NCBI GenBank assembly: GCA_016868035.1
Contig: VGID01000021.1
Location: 1 to 57,306, forward strand
Length of the DNA stretch: 57,306 nucleotides
Direction of reading: 5' to 3'
Source of the DNA: Betaproteobacteria bacterium
GTDB taxonomy: Bacteria > Pseudomonadota > Gammaproteobacteria > Burkholderiales > SG8-41
The position numbers and the translations under genes were made by a program. Shown here one piece after another: positions 40,887-49,363 of this stretch (positions within the stretch are counted from its first letter, which is position 1; the number at the start of each line of letters is the position of its first letter). The notes under the pieces were generated by a model. It ran no database searches. It was not told the DNA's origin and was given only the letters and a program-made list of their open reading frames with translations.

Positions 40887-42887
40887 TCAGTGATCCCCCA
40901 TGCCCATCTTGATGTAGCCGGTGGGGCAGACATCGGCACAGATGTGGCAGCCGATGCACAGGTCGTAGTCGGTGTAGACGTAACGTCCCATCGTTGCCTC
41001 CGACTTGGGCGTGCGCTTGACTGCGGTCTGCGGGCAGTAGATGACGCAGTTGTCGCACTCGAAGCACATGCCGCAGCTCATGCAGCGCTTGGCCTCGTCC
41101 ACCGCCTGCTTGTCGGTCAGGCCGACCATGCGCTCGGCAAAGTGGCCCAGAACTTCCTCGGCCGACGGGCCGGTATCGGCGCGCTGGATGCGCTCCTGGT
41201 AGGGAAAATGGCCGAGGAACAGCTCATCGGACTTGCAGACTTCCGAGGCGCCGCGGTCCTCGTAGTTGTGGATGGCGAAGCCGCCCACCGCCTTTCCCCG
41301 GAGCGAGGTGCCGCGCAAGCCCTGGTCGATGGGGCGCGGGCCATTGGCCTCGGACGACTCGAACGGCGCCGGTTCGAGGTTCACCTCGCGCAGCTTGTCG
41401 AGCAGGTTGAAATGATGAACGTCCACCTTCGGTCGCTTGGCCATCTCCTTTTTTTCGAGGTAGCGGTCGATGCTGTCGGCGGCGATCGATCCCTGGCCGA
41501 TTACCGTGGTGAGCAGGTGCGGGCGGATGATGTCGCCGCACGCGAACACGCCCGGGCGCTTCGGCAGCTGGTAGAACTTGTCGGCGGCGATCAGTCCCTT
41601 GCCGTTGTCGAGCTCTTCCATGCCGCGCAGATCGCCCGCCTGGCCGATGGCGGAGACGATGAGATCGGCCTCGAGGTCCATCTCGGTGCCCGGCTTCTGC
41701 ACCATCTTGCCGCCCGACCAGTCGACCTCGACCACGCGCAGCGCCTTGGCGCGCCCGCTCTTCTCGTCGACGAGGACCTTGCTTGCCAGCAGGCTGCCGC
41801 GGATCTTCACGCCCTCGCGCTGCGCATCCTCGATCTCGTGCTTGGCCGCGTTCATTTTCTCGATCGGCTGCATCGAGATCAGCAGGACGTCGGCGCCCTG
41901 CCGCGCGGCCATGGCCGAGACGTCGTGCGCGGTGTGGCCCATCACCACGAATTCCGGGCGCTCGGTTTCCTTGATGTTCTCGACATAGCCCAGCCGGCGC
42001 GCCACCGAGACCACGTCGACCGAGGTATCGCCGCCGCCGACCACCACCACGCGGCCGGCGACCGTTTTCAGCCGGCCCTGGTTGAAGGCTTCGAGAAACG
42101 CGACCCCGCTGATGCAGTTGGGCGCGTTCGCTCCGGGCACCGGCAGCGCAAGCCCGGCCTTGCAGCCCATCGCGATCAGCACCGCGTCAAAGCCCGACTC
42201 CAGGTCTTTCAGGGCGATGTCCGTGCCCACGCGGGTGTTGGTCCGGACTTCGACCCCCATCGCGATAATTCGGTTGATCTCGCCGTCCAGGTGCTTGCGC
42301 GGCAGCCGGTAGCCCGGAACGCCGTACTTCGCCATGCCCCCCAGCTCGTCGTGATCGTCGAACACGGTGACGGCGTGCCCTTTGCGGCGCAGTTGATACG
42401 CCGCCGAGAGGCCCGCGGGGCCGCCGCCCACGATCGCAACGCGCTTGCCGGTATCCGCGCCGGCCTGGAAAGAATAGCCCTGCTCGAGCGCATAGTCGCC
42501 GATGTACTGCTCGACCGCGTTGATGCCGACGTAGTCTTCCACGGCGTTGCGATTGCACCCGGTCTGGCAGGGCGCCGGGCATACCCGCCCCATCATGGAC
42601 GGAAACGGATTGGCGGCGGTCGAGCGGCGGAACGCGTACTCCTGCGGGCTCGTGCCCTTGGGCGGCTTCTCCACCCCGCGCACGATGTTGAGCCAGCCGC
42701 GGATGTCCTCGCCCGACGGGCAGCTTGCCTGGCAGGGCGGCGTCTTGTGCACGTAGGTGGGGCACTTGTCGCTCTCGTCTCCGGCGAAGATTTGCTCCTG
42801 CAGCGAACCCCATTCGTGGTCGCCGTCCTTGAACTTGCGAAAAGTGTGCCCGCTCTTTGCCTCGGGCTTGCCCGCCGGTGCTGACAT
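40887..42887 (-). CDS. dsrL: DsrL, iron-sulfur flavoprotein NAD(P)H:acceptor oxidoreductase
   Basis: A 666-residue cytoplasmic protein related to the small subunit of glutamate synthase. N-terminal cysteines hold [4Fe-4S] clusters (PPCQASCPSGED, CPAPCQTGCNRN). There is an FAD site (VAIVGGGPAGLSAAYQLRRK), a nucleotide site (VVVVGGGDTSVDVVS) and a C-terminal two-cluster ferredoxin (CMSCGMCFECDNCVIYC, CIGCHICADVCPTGY). It takes electrons from DsrAB during sulfur oxidation. The C-terminal ferredoxin and its place between dsrK and dsrJ are as in sulfur oxidisers. Confidence 0.96.
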   Translation of the reverse strand: MSAPAGKPEAKSGHTFRKFKDGDHEWGSLQEQIFAGDESDKCPTYVHKTPPCQASCPSGEDIRGWLNIVRGVEKPPKGTSPQEYAFRRSTAANPFPSMMGRVCPAPCQTGCNRNAVEDYVGINAVEQYIGDYALEQGYSFQAGADTGKRVAIVGGGPAGLSAAYQLRRKGHAVTVFDDHDELGGMAKYGVPGYRLPRKHLDGEINRIIAMGVEVRTNTRVGTDIALKDLESGFDAVLIAMGCKAGLALPVPGANAPNCISGVAFLEAFNQGRLKTVAGRVVVVGGGDTSVDVVSVARRLGYVENIKETERPEFVVMGHTAHDVSAMAARQGADVLLISMQPIEKMNAAKHEIEDAQREGVKIRGSLLASKVLVDEKSGRAKALRVVEVDWSGGKMVQKPGTEMDLEADLIVSAIGQAGDLRGMEELDNGKGLIAADKFYQLPKRPGVFACGDIIRPHLLTTVIGQGSIAADSIDRYLEKKEMAKRPKVDVHHFNLLDKLREVNLEPAPFESSEANGPRPIDQGLRGTSLRGKAVGGFAIHNYEDRGASEVCKSDELFLGHFPYQERIQRADTGPSAEEVLGHFAERMVGLTDKQAVDEAKRCMSCGMCFECDNCVIYCPQTAVKRTPKSEATMGRYVYTDYDLCIGCHICADVCPTGYIKMGMGDH

Positions 42888-42906
42888 GTCTATCTCCGTT
42901 CGTATC

Positions 42907-44397
42907 TCATTGCCCCGGCCCGAGCACGATCGCGTTGCTCACCAGGCCGTGCACGCTGCCGATCATTTCCATGGGATGCTTGTAGTAGGGCAGCACTTTG
43001 GTGAACTGGCTCTTGCAGATCGCGCAGATCGCGGCCATGTAATTGACGCCATGCTCCTCCACCACCTGCTGCAGCGCCTGCATGCGCGGCAGCGCGCCCT
43101 TGACGCGCAGCTCGACCAGGTCGTCGGTAAGGAGTCCCCCGCCCCCGCCGCAGCAGAAGGTGGCCTCGCCGATGGTCTCGGGCGCCATGTCAACGAACTT
43201 GTTGACGCAGGCGCGGATGATCTCGCGCGGGATCAGGAACTGCCCGCCCGGCACATCGCCCATGCGCGAGCCGCGCGACACGTTGCAGGAATCGTGGAAG
43301 GTCACCACCTTGTCGTCGTTTGCGCTCCTGTCGAGCGTGAGGGCGCCGCGGCGGATGAGATCGTAGGTCACCTCGCAGATGTGCTGCGGGGCCGGATAGC
43401 TTGGATCGAGGAAGTCGAACGGCCCGATCAGCGTGTTCCAGAAGCTGTAGGCGACGCGCCACGCATGGCCGCACTCGCCGACCACGATGCGCTTCACGCC
43501 CAGGTCGATTGCCGCCTCGCGGATGCGCTCGGCCACCTTCTGCAGGTTGTCGTGGTTGCCGATGAAGAGCGAAAAGTTCGCCGCCTCGGAGGCGTGCGAA
43601 GAAAGCGTCCAGGAGATGCCTGCAGCGTGGAACACCTTGGCATATCCGATCAGCCCGTCGACGTGCGGCTCGGCGAAAAAGTCGGCGCTCGGCGTGATGA
43701 GCAGCACCTCGGCGCCCTTCTGGTCGAGCGGGAACTTCACGTCCGCGCCGGTCGCTTCCTTGACGTCCTCCTCCAGGCCGTCGAGCGTGTCGCGCAGCGC
43801 CGGCCCGGGCAGGCCGAGGTTGTTGCCGATCGTGTGCACCTTGCCGATGATCTCGTTGGAGTACTTCTGGCCCAGGCCGACGCTGTCCATGATGTCTCGC
43901 GCCGCCATCGAGATCTCGGCGGTGTCGATGCCGTAGGGGCAGAACACCGAGCAGCGCCGGCATTGCGAGCACTGGTGGAAGTAGCTGTACCAGTCGTCCA
44001 GCACCTCCTTCGACATGTCGCGCGCGCCCACCAGCTTCGGGAAATGTTTCCCGGCGAAGGTGTAGTAGCGACGGTACACCGAGCGCAGCAGGTCCTGGCG
44101 TGCCACCGGCATGTTCTTCGGATCGGAAGTCCCCAGAAAGTAGTGGCATTTGTCGGTGCAGGCGCCGCATTTCACGCACGAGTCGAGGAACACCCGCAGC
44201 GCGCGTGACTGCGATACCAGTTCTCCCAGCTTGGCGACCGCGACCTTCTCCCAGTCGGGCACCAGCTCGCCTGGGAAACCGAGCCCCTGCTGATGCTCGG
44301 GCTTCGCCACGAACGGCTTGCTGTGCGCCATCGCGTCCACGCGCACCAGCGGGATCACCAGGTATTCGCCCAGCGCCGGCGTCTCGAAAGCGGCCAT
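42907..44397 (-). CDS. dsrK: DsrK, HdrD-like iron-sulfur subunit
   Basis: A 496-residue protein like the catalytic subunit of heterodisulfide reductase. Two ferredoxin-type motifs (CVKCGACTDKCHYF and CSQCRRCSVFCPYGI) are followed by the C-terminal CCG domain (CCGGGGGLLTDDLVELRVKG) and SCNVSRGSRMG that can hold a special [4Fe-4S] cluster acting on the DsrC trisulfide. It works with the cytochrome b DsrM. The start at 44397 is two codons after the dsrM stop region (adjacent, no gap). Confidence 0.96.
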   Translation of the reverse strand: MAAFETPALGEYLVIPLVRVDAMAHSKPFVAKPEHQQGLGFPGELVPDWEKVAVAKLGELVSQSRALRVFLDSCVKCGACTDKCHYFLGTSDPKNMPVARQDLLRSVYRRYYTFAGKHFPKLVGARDMSKEVLDDWYSYFHQCSQCRRCSVFCPYGIDTAEISMAARDIMDSVGLGQKYSNEIIGKVHTIGNNLGLPGPALRDTLDGLEEDVKEATGADVKFPLDQKGAEVLLITPSADFFAEPHVDGLIGYAKVFHAAGISWTLSSHASEAANFSLFIGNHDNLQKVAERIREAAIDLGVKRIVVGECGHAWRVAYSFWNTLIGPFDFLDPSYPAPQHICEVTYDLIRRGALTLDRSANDDKVVTFHDSCNVSRGSRMGDVPGGQFLIPREIIRACVNKFVDMAPETIGEATFCCGGGGGLLTDDLVELRVKGALPRMQALQQVVEEHGVNYMAAICAICKSQFTKVLPYYKHPMEMIGSVHGLVSNAIVLGPGQ

Positions 44398-45147
44398 TCA
44401 GCCTCCGCGCGCCCTGCCGGCGTGGCCGATACTCGCCGACCAGCCCGCCGCGTGGCGCCGCTCGCGCGCGTCATCCGCCTGGTTGAGGCTCGGGCTGAAG
44501 AACACTCCCGGCGCGTGCAGCAGCTTGCTCAAGGGGAAGACGATCATCAGCGCCGCCACCAGCGCGAGGTGAACGAGCAGCAACGGGTCGGCGGGAAGCT
44601 CCTGCCAGTCGAGCACCATCAGGCCGAGAAAAAAGGCCTTGAGCGCGACGATGTCGGTGTGCACGAGATACTTCATCGCGAGCCCGCTCGCGGCGATGGC
44701 CACGAGCAGCGCGAGCATCAGGTGATCGGAGGGACTGCTGATGTAGCGCACGCGATCGACGAACATGCGCCGCGCCCAGAGTCCCGCAAGCCCGGCGACC
44801 ATGGCGAAGCCCGCGTACACGCCGAAGGGCTGGATGAGGGTCACCCAGGCCCAGACCGGCTCGGTGAAATAGCGCAGATGGCGCAAGAGCACCGCCAGCA
44901 GCGCGACGTGGAAGACCCAGCCGAACAGCCAGATCCACTTGTTGGACCGGAACAAGCTCCTGAAGAGCGTGATCTCGGTCAACATGCGCAGTGCAACGCC
45001 GCGGCGCGTGGTCGGCGCCGGTGGAATCGGGATCTTCAGCGGTTGGGGCGTGCGCGCGTACACCCAACTCTTGTACGCCACGCCGCCAACCAGTATCGCC
45101 GCCGCAGCGTAGAACAGAAGCGCGTAGAGGACGGTCAGCGCCGACAA
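44398..45147 (-). CDS. dsrM: DsrM, membrane cytochrome b
   Basis: A 249-residue NarI-like membrane protein with about five hydrophobic segments (LYALLFYAAAAILVGGVAY; WLFGWVFHVALLAVLLRH; VYAGFAMVAGLAGLWA; LMLALLVAIAASGLAM; LLVHLALVAALMIVF) and histidines in several of them for two b hemes. It passes electrons between quinone and DsrK. I chose the TTG start at 45147 (MSALTVLYALL) with GGAG upstream; the longer reading overlaps the end of dsrC and has no family match. Confidence 0.93.
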   Translation of the reverse strand: MSALTVLYALLFYAAAAILVGGVAYKSWVYARTPQPLKIPIPPAPTTRRGVALRMLTEITLFRSLFRSNKWIWLFGWVFHVALLAVLLRHLRYFTEPVWAWVTLIQPFGVYAGFAMVAGLAGLWARRMFVDRVRYISSPSDHLMLALLVAIAASGLAMKYLVHTDIVALKAFFLGLMVLDWQELPADPLLLVHLALVAALMIVFPLSKLLHAPGVFFSPSLNQADDARERRHAAGWSASIGHAGRARGG

Positions 45148-45178
45148 CGGTCGCTCCGGCCTTCGGCCAAGGCCGCGC

Positions 45179-45511
45179 CTAGACGCAGCCGGTCGGCTTC
45201 GGCAGCCCCGCGTACTTGCAGGCCTGCTTCGCCGGGCCGTAGGGATACAGCTCGTACAGGTACTTGCTGTTGCCCTTGTCTGCACCGAGCTTTTTCCCGA
45301 TGGCCTTGGTCAGCACGCGCACCGCCGGGGCGATCTGGTACTCGTCGTAGTACTCGCGCAGGAAGTTGATCACCTCCCAGTGGTTATCGGTGAGCTCGCA
45401 ACTGTCGATGCGCGCCATCTCCTTCGCCACGTCCTCGCTCCAGTCGGAGCGGTTCGCAAGATAGCCTTCCTCGTCGGTTTCGAAAGTCTGTCCGTTCACT
45501 TCGATGCTCAT
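45179..45511 (-). CDS. dsrC: DsrC, sulfur-carrier protein with both redox cysteines
   Basis: The physiological sulfur carrier and substrate of DsrAB: 110 residues with Cys98 (AKQACKYAG) and the penultimate Cys109 (KPTGCV) on the flexible C-terminal arm. Sulfane sulfur is loaded on it by DsrEFH, and the trisulfide product is processed by DsrMK. The start is the ATG at 45511 (MSIEVNGQTFETDEEG). It is the only one of the four DsrC-family proteins in this window that has both cysteines. Confidence 0.98.
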   Translation of the reverse strand: MSIEVNGQTFETDEEGYLANRSDWSEDVAKEMARIDSCELTDNHWEVINFLREYYDEYQIAPAVRVLTKAIGKKLGADKGNSKYLYELYPYGPAKQACKYAGLPKPTGCV

Positions 45512-45531
45512 ATCGTGTATTCCCTTCAGGG

Positions 45532-45831
45532 TCAAAGCCAGGATTGCACGGCGTTGTGCTCTACCACGAGATCCACGAACCCCCCGTAGTCCACCAGGCG
45601 AACGCCGTCCATCACCCGGTTTTGCATGCCCCGCGCCTCGACGTCGGGCTTGAGCGCATAAATCGACACGCTCTTCAAGGCCTCCTGCATCTGCTTCGAG
45701 ACGGCCGTGTTCCTGGCCGCCGCGTACACGCCATCCTCGATCAGCAGCACCGCGCTGCCCTGCCGTGCATACTTGAGGCAGGCCTCCAAAGTGTTGTGAT
45801 CGAACGGAGATTTGTTGACGGTATGCAGCAT
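45532..45831 (-). CDS. dsrH: DsrH, TusB-like subunit of the DsrEFH sulfurtransferase
   Basis: A 99-residue protein that opens MLHTVNKSPFDHNTLEACLK, the DsrH/TusB signature, with a cysteine at 18 near the conserved position. The middle (GSAVLLIEDGVYAAARNTAV) and the C-terminus (RLVDYGGFVDLVVEHNAVQSW) also fit. The heterohexamer DsrE2F2H2 relays sulfur to DsrC. It lies between dsrF and dsrC with short gaps of 11 and 20 bases. Confidence 0.95.
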   Translation of the reverse strand: MLHTVNKSPFDHNTLEACLKYARQGSAVLLIEDGVYAAARNTAVSKQMQEALKSVSIYALKPDVEARGMQNRVMDGVRLVDYGGFVDLVVEHNAVQSWL

Positions 45832-45842
45832 CTCTGCGGTCC

Positions 45843-46226
45843 TCAGAAGCTCAGGATCACGTCCTGGTTTTCCATGATCTCGGCCATGCGTTGTGCGCTC
45901 ACCACTTCGACGGGGACCACCAGGTCGGCTTCCGTGAGGCCGCGTGCCTGCAGCGCTTCCTGCTCCACGTAGAGCTTCGTCACGTCGTAGTCCTCGAGGG
46001 CGCGGAAGGTCGGCGAGAAGTTCTTCATCTCCAGACCCCTGGTGTCCTGGCCCTTGGTCAACTGGTAGACTCCGTCGCCCATGAACGCGAGGCTCACGTC
46101 CTGCTCGAACGCCGCGCCGATCAGCACCACTTCGAGCGACTCGAGCGCGTAGATCGTCCCGTACGGTGCCTTGCGGTTCACGTACAGGAACTTCTTGACG
46201 ACGGCCTCCCCGGTCTGCTCCGCCAT
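45843..46226 (-). CDS. dsrF: DsrF, TusC-like subunit of DsrEFH
   Basis: A 127-residue DsrE-superfamily protein (KKFLYVNRKAPYGTIYALES, FEQDVSLAFMGDGVYQLTKG, FRALEDYDVTKLYVEQEAL). No cysteine is present, as expected for DsrF, which plays a structural part in the DsrEFH hexamer. The ATG at 46226 follows dsrE by 12 bases. Confidence 0.95.
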   Translation of the reverse strand: MAEQTGEAVVKKFLYVNRKAPYGTIYALESLEVVLIGAAFEQDVSLAFMGDGVYQLTKGQDTRGLEMKNFSPTFRALEDYDVTKLYVEQEALQARGLTEADLVVPVEVVSAQRMAEIMENQDVILSF

Positions 46227-46238
46227 TGCTTCTACCCT

Positions 46239-46631
46239 TCAGTCCCCGAACACCACCAGGCGGTCGGCCTGGATGCCGGCTTCGATGAGCTGGCCCAGGC
46301 CCGAAATGCGAAACCCGGGCGCGATGTTGTTGGCGTCCTTGCCGTTGCGCTTGGCCTCGGCCGCGTCCATGAGACCACGGCGCTGAGCAGCGGCGATGCA
46401 CACGACGAGGTCGAGCTTGTGCTGCGCGGCGAGTTCGCTCCAGCGCTTGACGATGTTGCGCTCGTCCTGCGGCGGCACGGTGAGCCGCGTGCCGTTGTTC
46501 ACGCCATCGTGATAGAAGAACACGCGATAGATCTCGTGCCCCTTCGCGAGCGCGGCCTTGACGAAGTGGTAGGCCGTGTCCGAGGCCTGGTGCGTGTACG
46601 GCCCTTCATTGACCAGGATGCCGAGCTTCAT
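46239..46631 (-). CDS. dsrE: DsrE, active sulfurtransferase subunit
   Basis: A 130-residue protein with the active cysteine at exactly 78 (LDLVVCIAAAQRRG), the position known from Allochromatium DsrE. The start MKLGILVNEGPYTHQASDTA and the end LGQLIEAGIQADRLVVFGD are diagnostic. DsrEFH is found in organisms that use the pathway for sulfur oxidation and is missing in most sulfate reducers, so this gene is the main direction marker of the cluster. Confidence 0.97.
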   Translation of the reverse strand: MKLGILVNEGPYTHQASDTAYHFVKAALAKGHEIYRVFFYHDGVNNGTRLTVPPQDERNIVKRWSELAAQHKLDLVVCIAAAQRRGLMDAAEAKRNGKDANNIAPGFRISGLGQLIEAGIQADRLVVFGD

Positions 46632-46643
46632 GCCCGGTCGCGC

Positions 46644-47741
46644 TCAGAAGCGGATGTGCGCCGAGGCGTTGAGACTGTTGCGCGCCCCGCGCCAGTTGTC
46701 GATGTGGAACTTCGTGAACGGCAGCCCGGTCAGCTCGAAGAACCTCGGCCAGCCGATGCGCTCCACCCAGTCGCCGACGCGCTCCCAGTCGCGCGCATCC
46801 TTCTTGTACGTGTAGAGGATCTTCTTCACCACCGTGGCGACCTCGGGCCAGCGCGGCGGGTTGTTGGGCAGGCCCGCGGCCACCAGCTTCTGGAACATCG
46901 GCTTGGAGCGGGCATTCGAGTTCTTGCCCCCCACCCAGATGGCAAGCTTGGAGTGCTCCGGATCGTTGATCTGCATCGGCGGGCACGGCGGATAGCAGGC
47001 GCCGCAGCAGATGCACTTCTTCTCGTCCACTTCCAGCGAGGGCTTGCCGTTCACGATCGCCGGACGGATCGCCGCGACCGGGCAGCGCGCCACGACCGAG
47101 GGCCGCTCGCACACGTTCGCCACGAGATCGTGGTTGATCTTCGGCGGCTTGGTGTGCTGCACGTTGATCGCGATGTCGCCCTGGCCGCCGCAGTTGATCT
47201 GGCAGCAGGAGGTGGTGATGTGAACGCGGTTCGGCATCTCCTCCTTGATGAACTCCTCGTAGAGCTCGTCCATCAGCGACTTGACCACCCCCGAGGCGTC
47301 GGTGCCGGGGATGTCGCAATGCAGCCAGCCCTGGGTGTGCGAGATCATGGTCACCGAGTTGCCGGTGCCGCCGACCGGATAGCCCGCGTCGTTGAAGGCC
47401 TGGATCAGCGGGCCGACCTTTTCCCACTTGGAGACCATCACCTCCATGTTCGAGCGGATGGTGAAGCGCACGTAGCCTTCGCCGTACTGGTCGATGATGT
47501 CGCACAGGAGGTTGATCTCGTAGGGCCCGAGCTGGCGCTGGGTGCCTACGCGCACCGTCCAGATCTCGTCCCCGGAATGGGCGACATGGTGCAGCACTCC
47601 CGGGCGAGGCCGGTCGTGGTATTTCCAGTTGCCGAAGTTCTTGAGCATCAAAGGGTGCATGTACTGCATGCCGTCGGGACACCCGCTCTCGATCGGCGTG
47701 CGCATCTGCTTCTTTTCCACCGCTACCTGTGCTTGTGCCAC
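46644..47741 (-). CDS. dsrB: Dissimilatory sulfite reductase beta subunit (reverse type)
   Basis: A 365-residue subunit. Siroheme-[4Fe-4S] region residues are ITTSCCQINCGGQGDIAINV, and the inserted ferredoxin domain has CICCGACYPPCPPM together with VVARCPVAAIRP. Further conserved segments are VRFTIRSNMEVMVS and GGKNSNARSKPMFQKLV. With DsrA it forms the alpha2beta2 enzyme with siro(am)ide. It starts 32 bases after dsrA. The neighbourhood (dsrEFH, dsrL) shows it works toward sulfite. Confidence 0.98.
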   Translation of the reverse strand: MAQAQVAVEKKQMRTPIESGCPDGMQYMHPLMLKNFGNWKYHDRPRPGVLHHVAHSGDEIWTVRVGTQRQLGPYEINLLCDIIDQYGEGYVRFTIRSNMEVMVSKWEKVGPLIQAFNDAGYPVGGTGNSVTMISHTQGWLHCDIPGTDASGVVKSLMDELYEEFIKEEMPNRVHITTSCCQINCGGQGDIAINVQHTKPPKINHDLVANVCERPSVVARCPVAAIRPAIVNGKPSLEVDEKKCICCGACYPPCPPMQINDPEHSKLAIWVGGKNSNARSKPMFQKLVAAGLPNNPPRWPEVATVVKKILYTYKKDARDWERVGDWVERIGWPRFFELTGLPFTKFHIDNWRGARNSLNASAHIRF

Positions 47742-47773
47742 TCGCGCCTCCTGCGTTCGAACTCAGGCCGGAT

Positions 47774-49081
47774 TCAGACCGCGGCCTGCTGCTTGCGCTC
47801 GATCCATTTCTGCGCTTCCTGGTCCCAGTCGTCCAGGCGCACGTAGGAGCTGGTGCGCGGATGGGCGATCATGTTCGGGTCGACCTCCACGCCGATGCCC
47901 TCCAGGAAGTTGGCCAGGCCGATGCGCTCGATCGTCTCCCCGATGCGCTCGTGCTCGAGGCCGTTCTCCGCCCAGAAGTCCACCACCGTCGCGGCGAGCT
48001 CGCGCAGCTTCTCGAAGTCCTCGTCGGTCTCCATCTTCATGAACGGCACGATCACCGTGCCCATGGTGTCGCCGATCTTGAGCGTGCGCTTGCCGCCGAT
48101 GAGCAGCGTGATGCCGCGGTCCTTGCCGGGCTTGAGCGCCTTGGTCATGACGTTGATGCAGTGCATGCAGCGCACGCAGCTCTTGTTGTCGACCTCGAGG
48201 GTGTCGTCGTCGTTGAGCGACAGCGCATTGGTCGGACAGCGCGCGATCACGTTATCGATCGTGTACTTGCGGCCGTGGCTCTCGATGTAGTCCTTGACCC
48301 CCTTCTGGTCGACCTGCATGTCGTCACGCCAGGTGCCGATCACGGCGAAGTCCGCGCGCTGGATCGAGTTCATGCAGTCGTTCGGACAGCCCGAGATCTT
48401 GAACTTGAACTTGTAGGGCAGCGCCGGACGGTGCATGTCGTCGATGAAGTTGTTGACCAGCGTGCGGTGGATCCGGATCTCGTTGGTGCACGACTGCTCG
48501 CAGCGTGCCGATCCGACGCACGACATGGCGGTGCGCACGCAGGGGCCGGCGCCGCCGAGGTCGAAACCGTACTCGTTGATCTCGTCGAAGAAATGCTGCG
48601 TGTTCTCGGTCGTGGCGCCGATGAACATGATGTTGCCGGTCTGACCGTGGAACGCGATCAGCCCGGAACCCCACTTGCTCCAGGAGCCGGAAAGCTGACG
48701 CAGCAGCTTGGTGGTGTAGTGGTTGCCCGCCGGTGGCTGCACGCGCAGCGTGTGGAATTCCTTCGATTCCGGGAACATGCTCGCGACTTCCGAGAACCGC
48801 GGGATGATGCCCCCGCCATAGCCGAACACCGAGACCGTGCCGCCTTTCCAGTAGCCGAGGCGCGTCTTGTAGGAATGCTCGAGCTGCCCGAGCAGGTCGA
48901 CCATCATGTTGTTCTCGTGCGCCAGGCGCTTGAGCCCGGTCACGAAGCTCGGCCACGGACCGCTTTCGAGCTGGTCGAGCATGGGTGTCGGATGAAACGG
49001 CTTGGTGGACTTCTTTTCCTTCGGAATGTACGTGCTGTGCCGCTCCGGATTCCTGGGCTGCTGCCGCTTCTCGTCGGACAT
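47774..49081 (-). CDS. dsrA: Dissimilatory sulfite reductase alpha subunit (reverse type)
   Basis: A 435-residue subunit and first gene of the operon. The siroheme-cluster ligand pattern C-x5-C and C-x3-C is seen in SCVGSARCEQSC and GCPNDCMNS; the ferredoxin insertion has IARCPTNALSL and CVRCMHCINVM. Other family segments are KTRLGYWKGGTVSVFGYGGG and GNHYTTKLLRQLSGSW. An excellent ribosome site (GGAGGG) lies eight bases before the ATG at 49081. Confidence 0.98.
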   Translation of the reverse strand: MSDEKRQQPRNPERHSTYIPKEKKSTKPFHPTPMLDQLESGPWPSFVTGLKRLAHENNMMVDLLGQLEHSYKTRLGYWKGGTVSVFGYGGGIIPRFSEVASMFPESKEFHTLRVQPPAGNHYTTKLLRQLSGSWSKWGSGLIAFHGQTGNIMFIGATTENTQHFFDEINEYGFDLGGAGPCVRTAMSCVGSARCEQSCTNEIRIHRTLVNNFIDDMHRPALPYKFKFKISGCPNDCMNSIQRADFAVIGTWRDDMQVDQKGVKDYIESHGRKYTIDNVIARCPTNALSLNDDDTLEVDNKSCVRCMHCINVMTKALKPGKDRGITLLIGGKRTLKIGDTMGTVIVPFMKMETDEDFEKLRELAATVVDFWAENGLEHERIGETIERIGLANFLEGIGVEVDPNMIAHPRTSSYVRLDDWDQEAQKWIERKQQAAV

Positions 49082-49363
49082 TTATATCCCTCCAGACGGT
49101 GCAAAGTTGCCTTCCGACAGTGTAACGAGGCCCCTGCGCGCGCCCTCCTGATCTTTGGGGATAGCCACGGGGAAAGGGACCTCCTCTTTGGAGATATGCG
49201 CGGCGCTGCGCAACCTGTATAGTCTATTGTTTTCAGCAGCTTGCTTCATATTAGATGCAACGTTGCGCGCGCGGAAACGCCGATGGCAGCTGCGGCGGCG
49301 TCCTCAGTGTGACGCCGATGCGCTACCTTCTATGTTCTCGGCTCCGACACCGGCCCGCGCGTC
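49082..49363. promoter_or_regulatory. Divergent control region between dsrA and the TauD-like gene
   Basis: A 282-base gap that must hold the dsr promoter. It contains a perfect palindrome GCAACGTTGC (49257-49266). On the plus strand TTGTTT (49227-49232) and TATTAG (49249-49254) are 16 bases apart. On the minus strand a -10-like TATACA is seen (49216-49221) without a good -35, which would suit an activator-dependent dsr promoter. All assignments here are tentative. Confidence 0.35.

Noticed and set aside
40890-42884. 664-codon plus-strand frame opposite dsrL
   Set aside because: DsrL on the minus strand has all expected motifs; the opposite frame has none and matches its boundaries only because of codon-position GC bias.
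45891-47846. 651-codon plus-strand frame opposite dsrB, dsrE and dsrF
   Set aside because: Antisense shadow across three real genes.
36449-49081. Sulfate-reduction (reductive) dsr cluster
   Set aside because: dsrEFH, dsrL between dsrK and dsrJ, and dsrR are oxidiser features; dsrD is absent.
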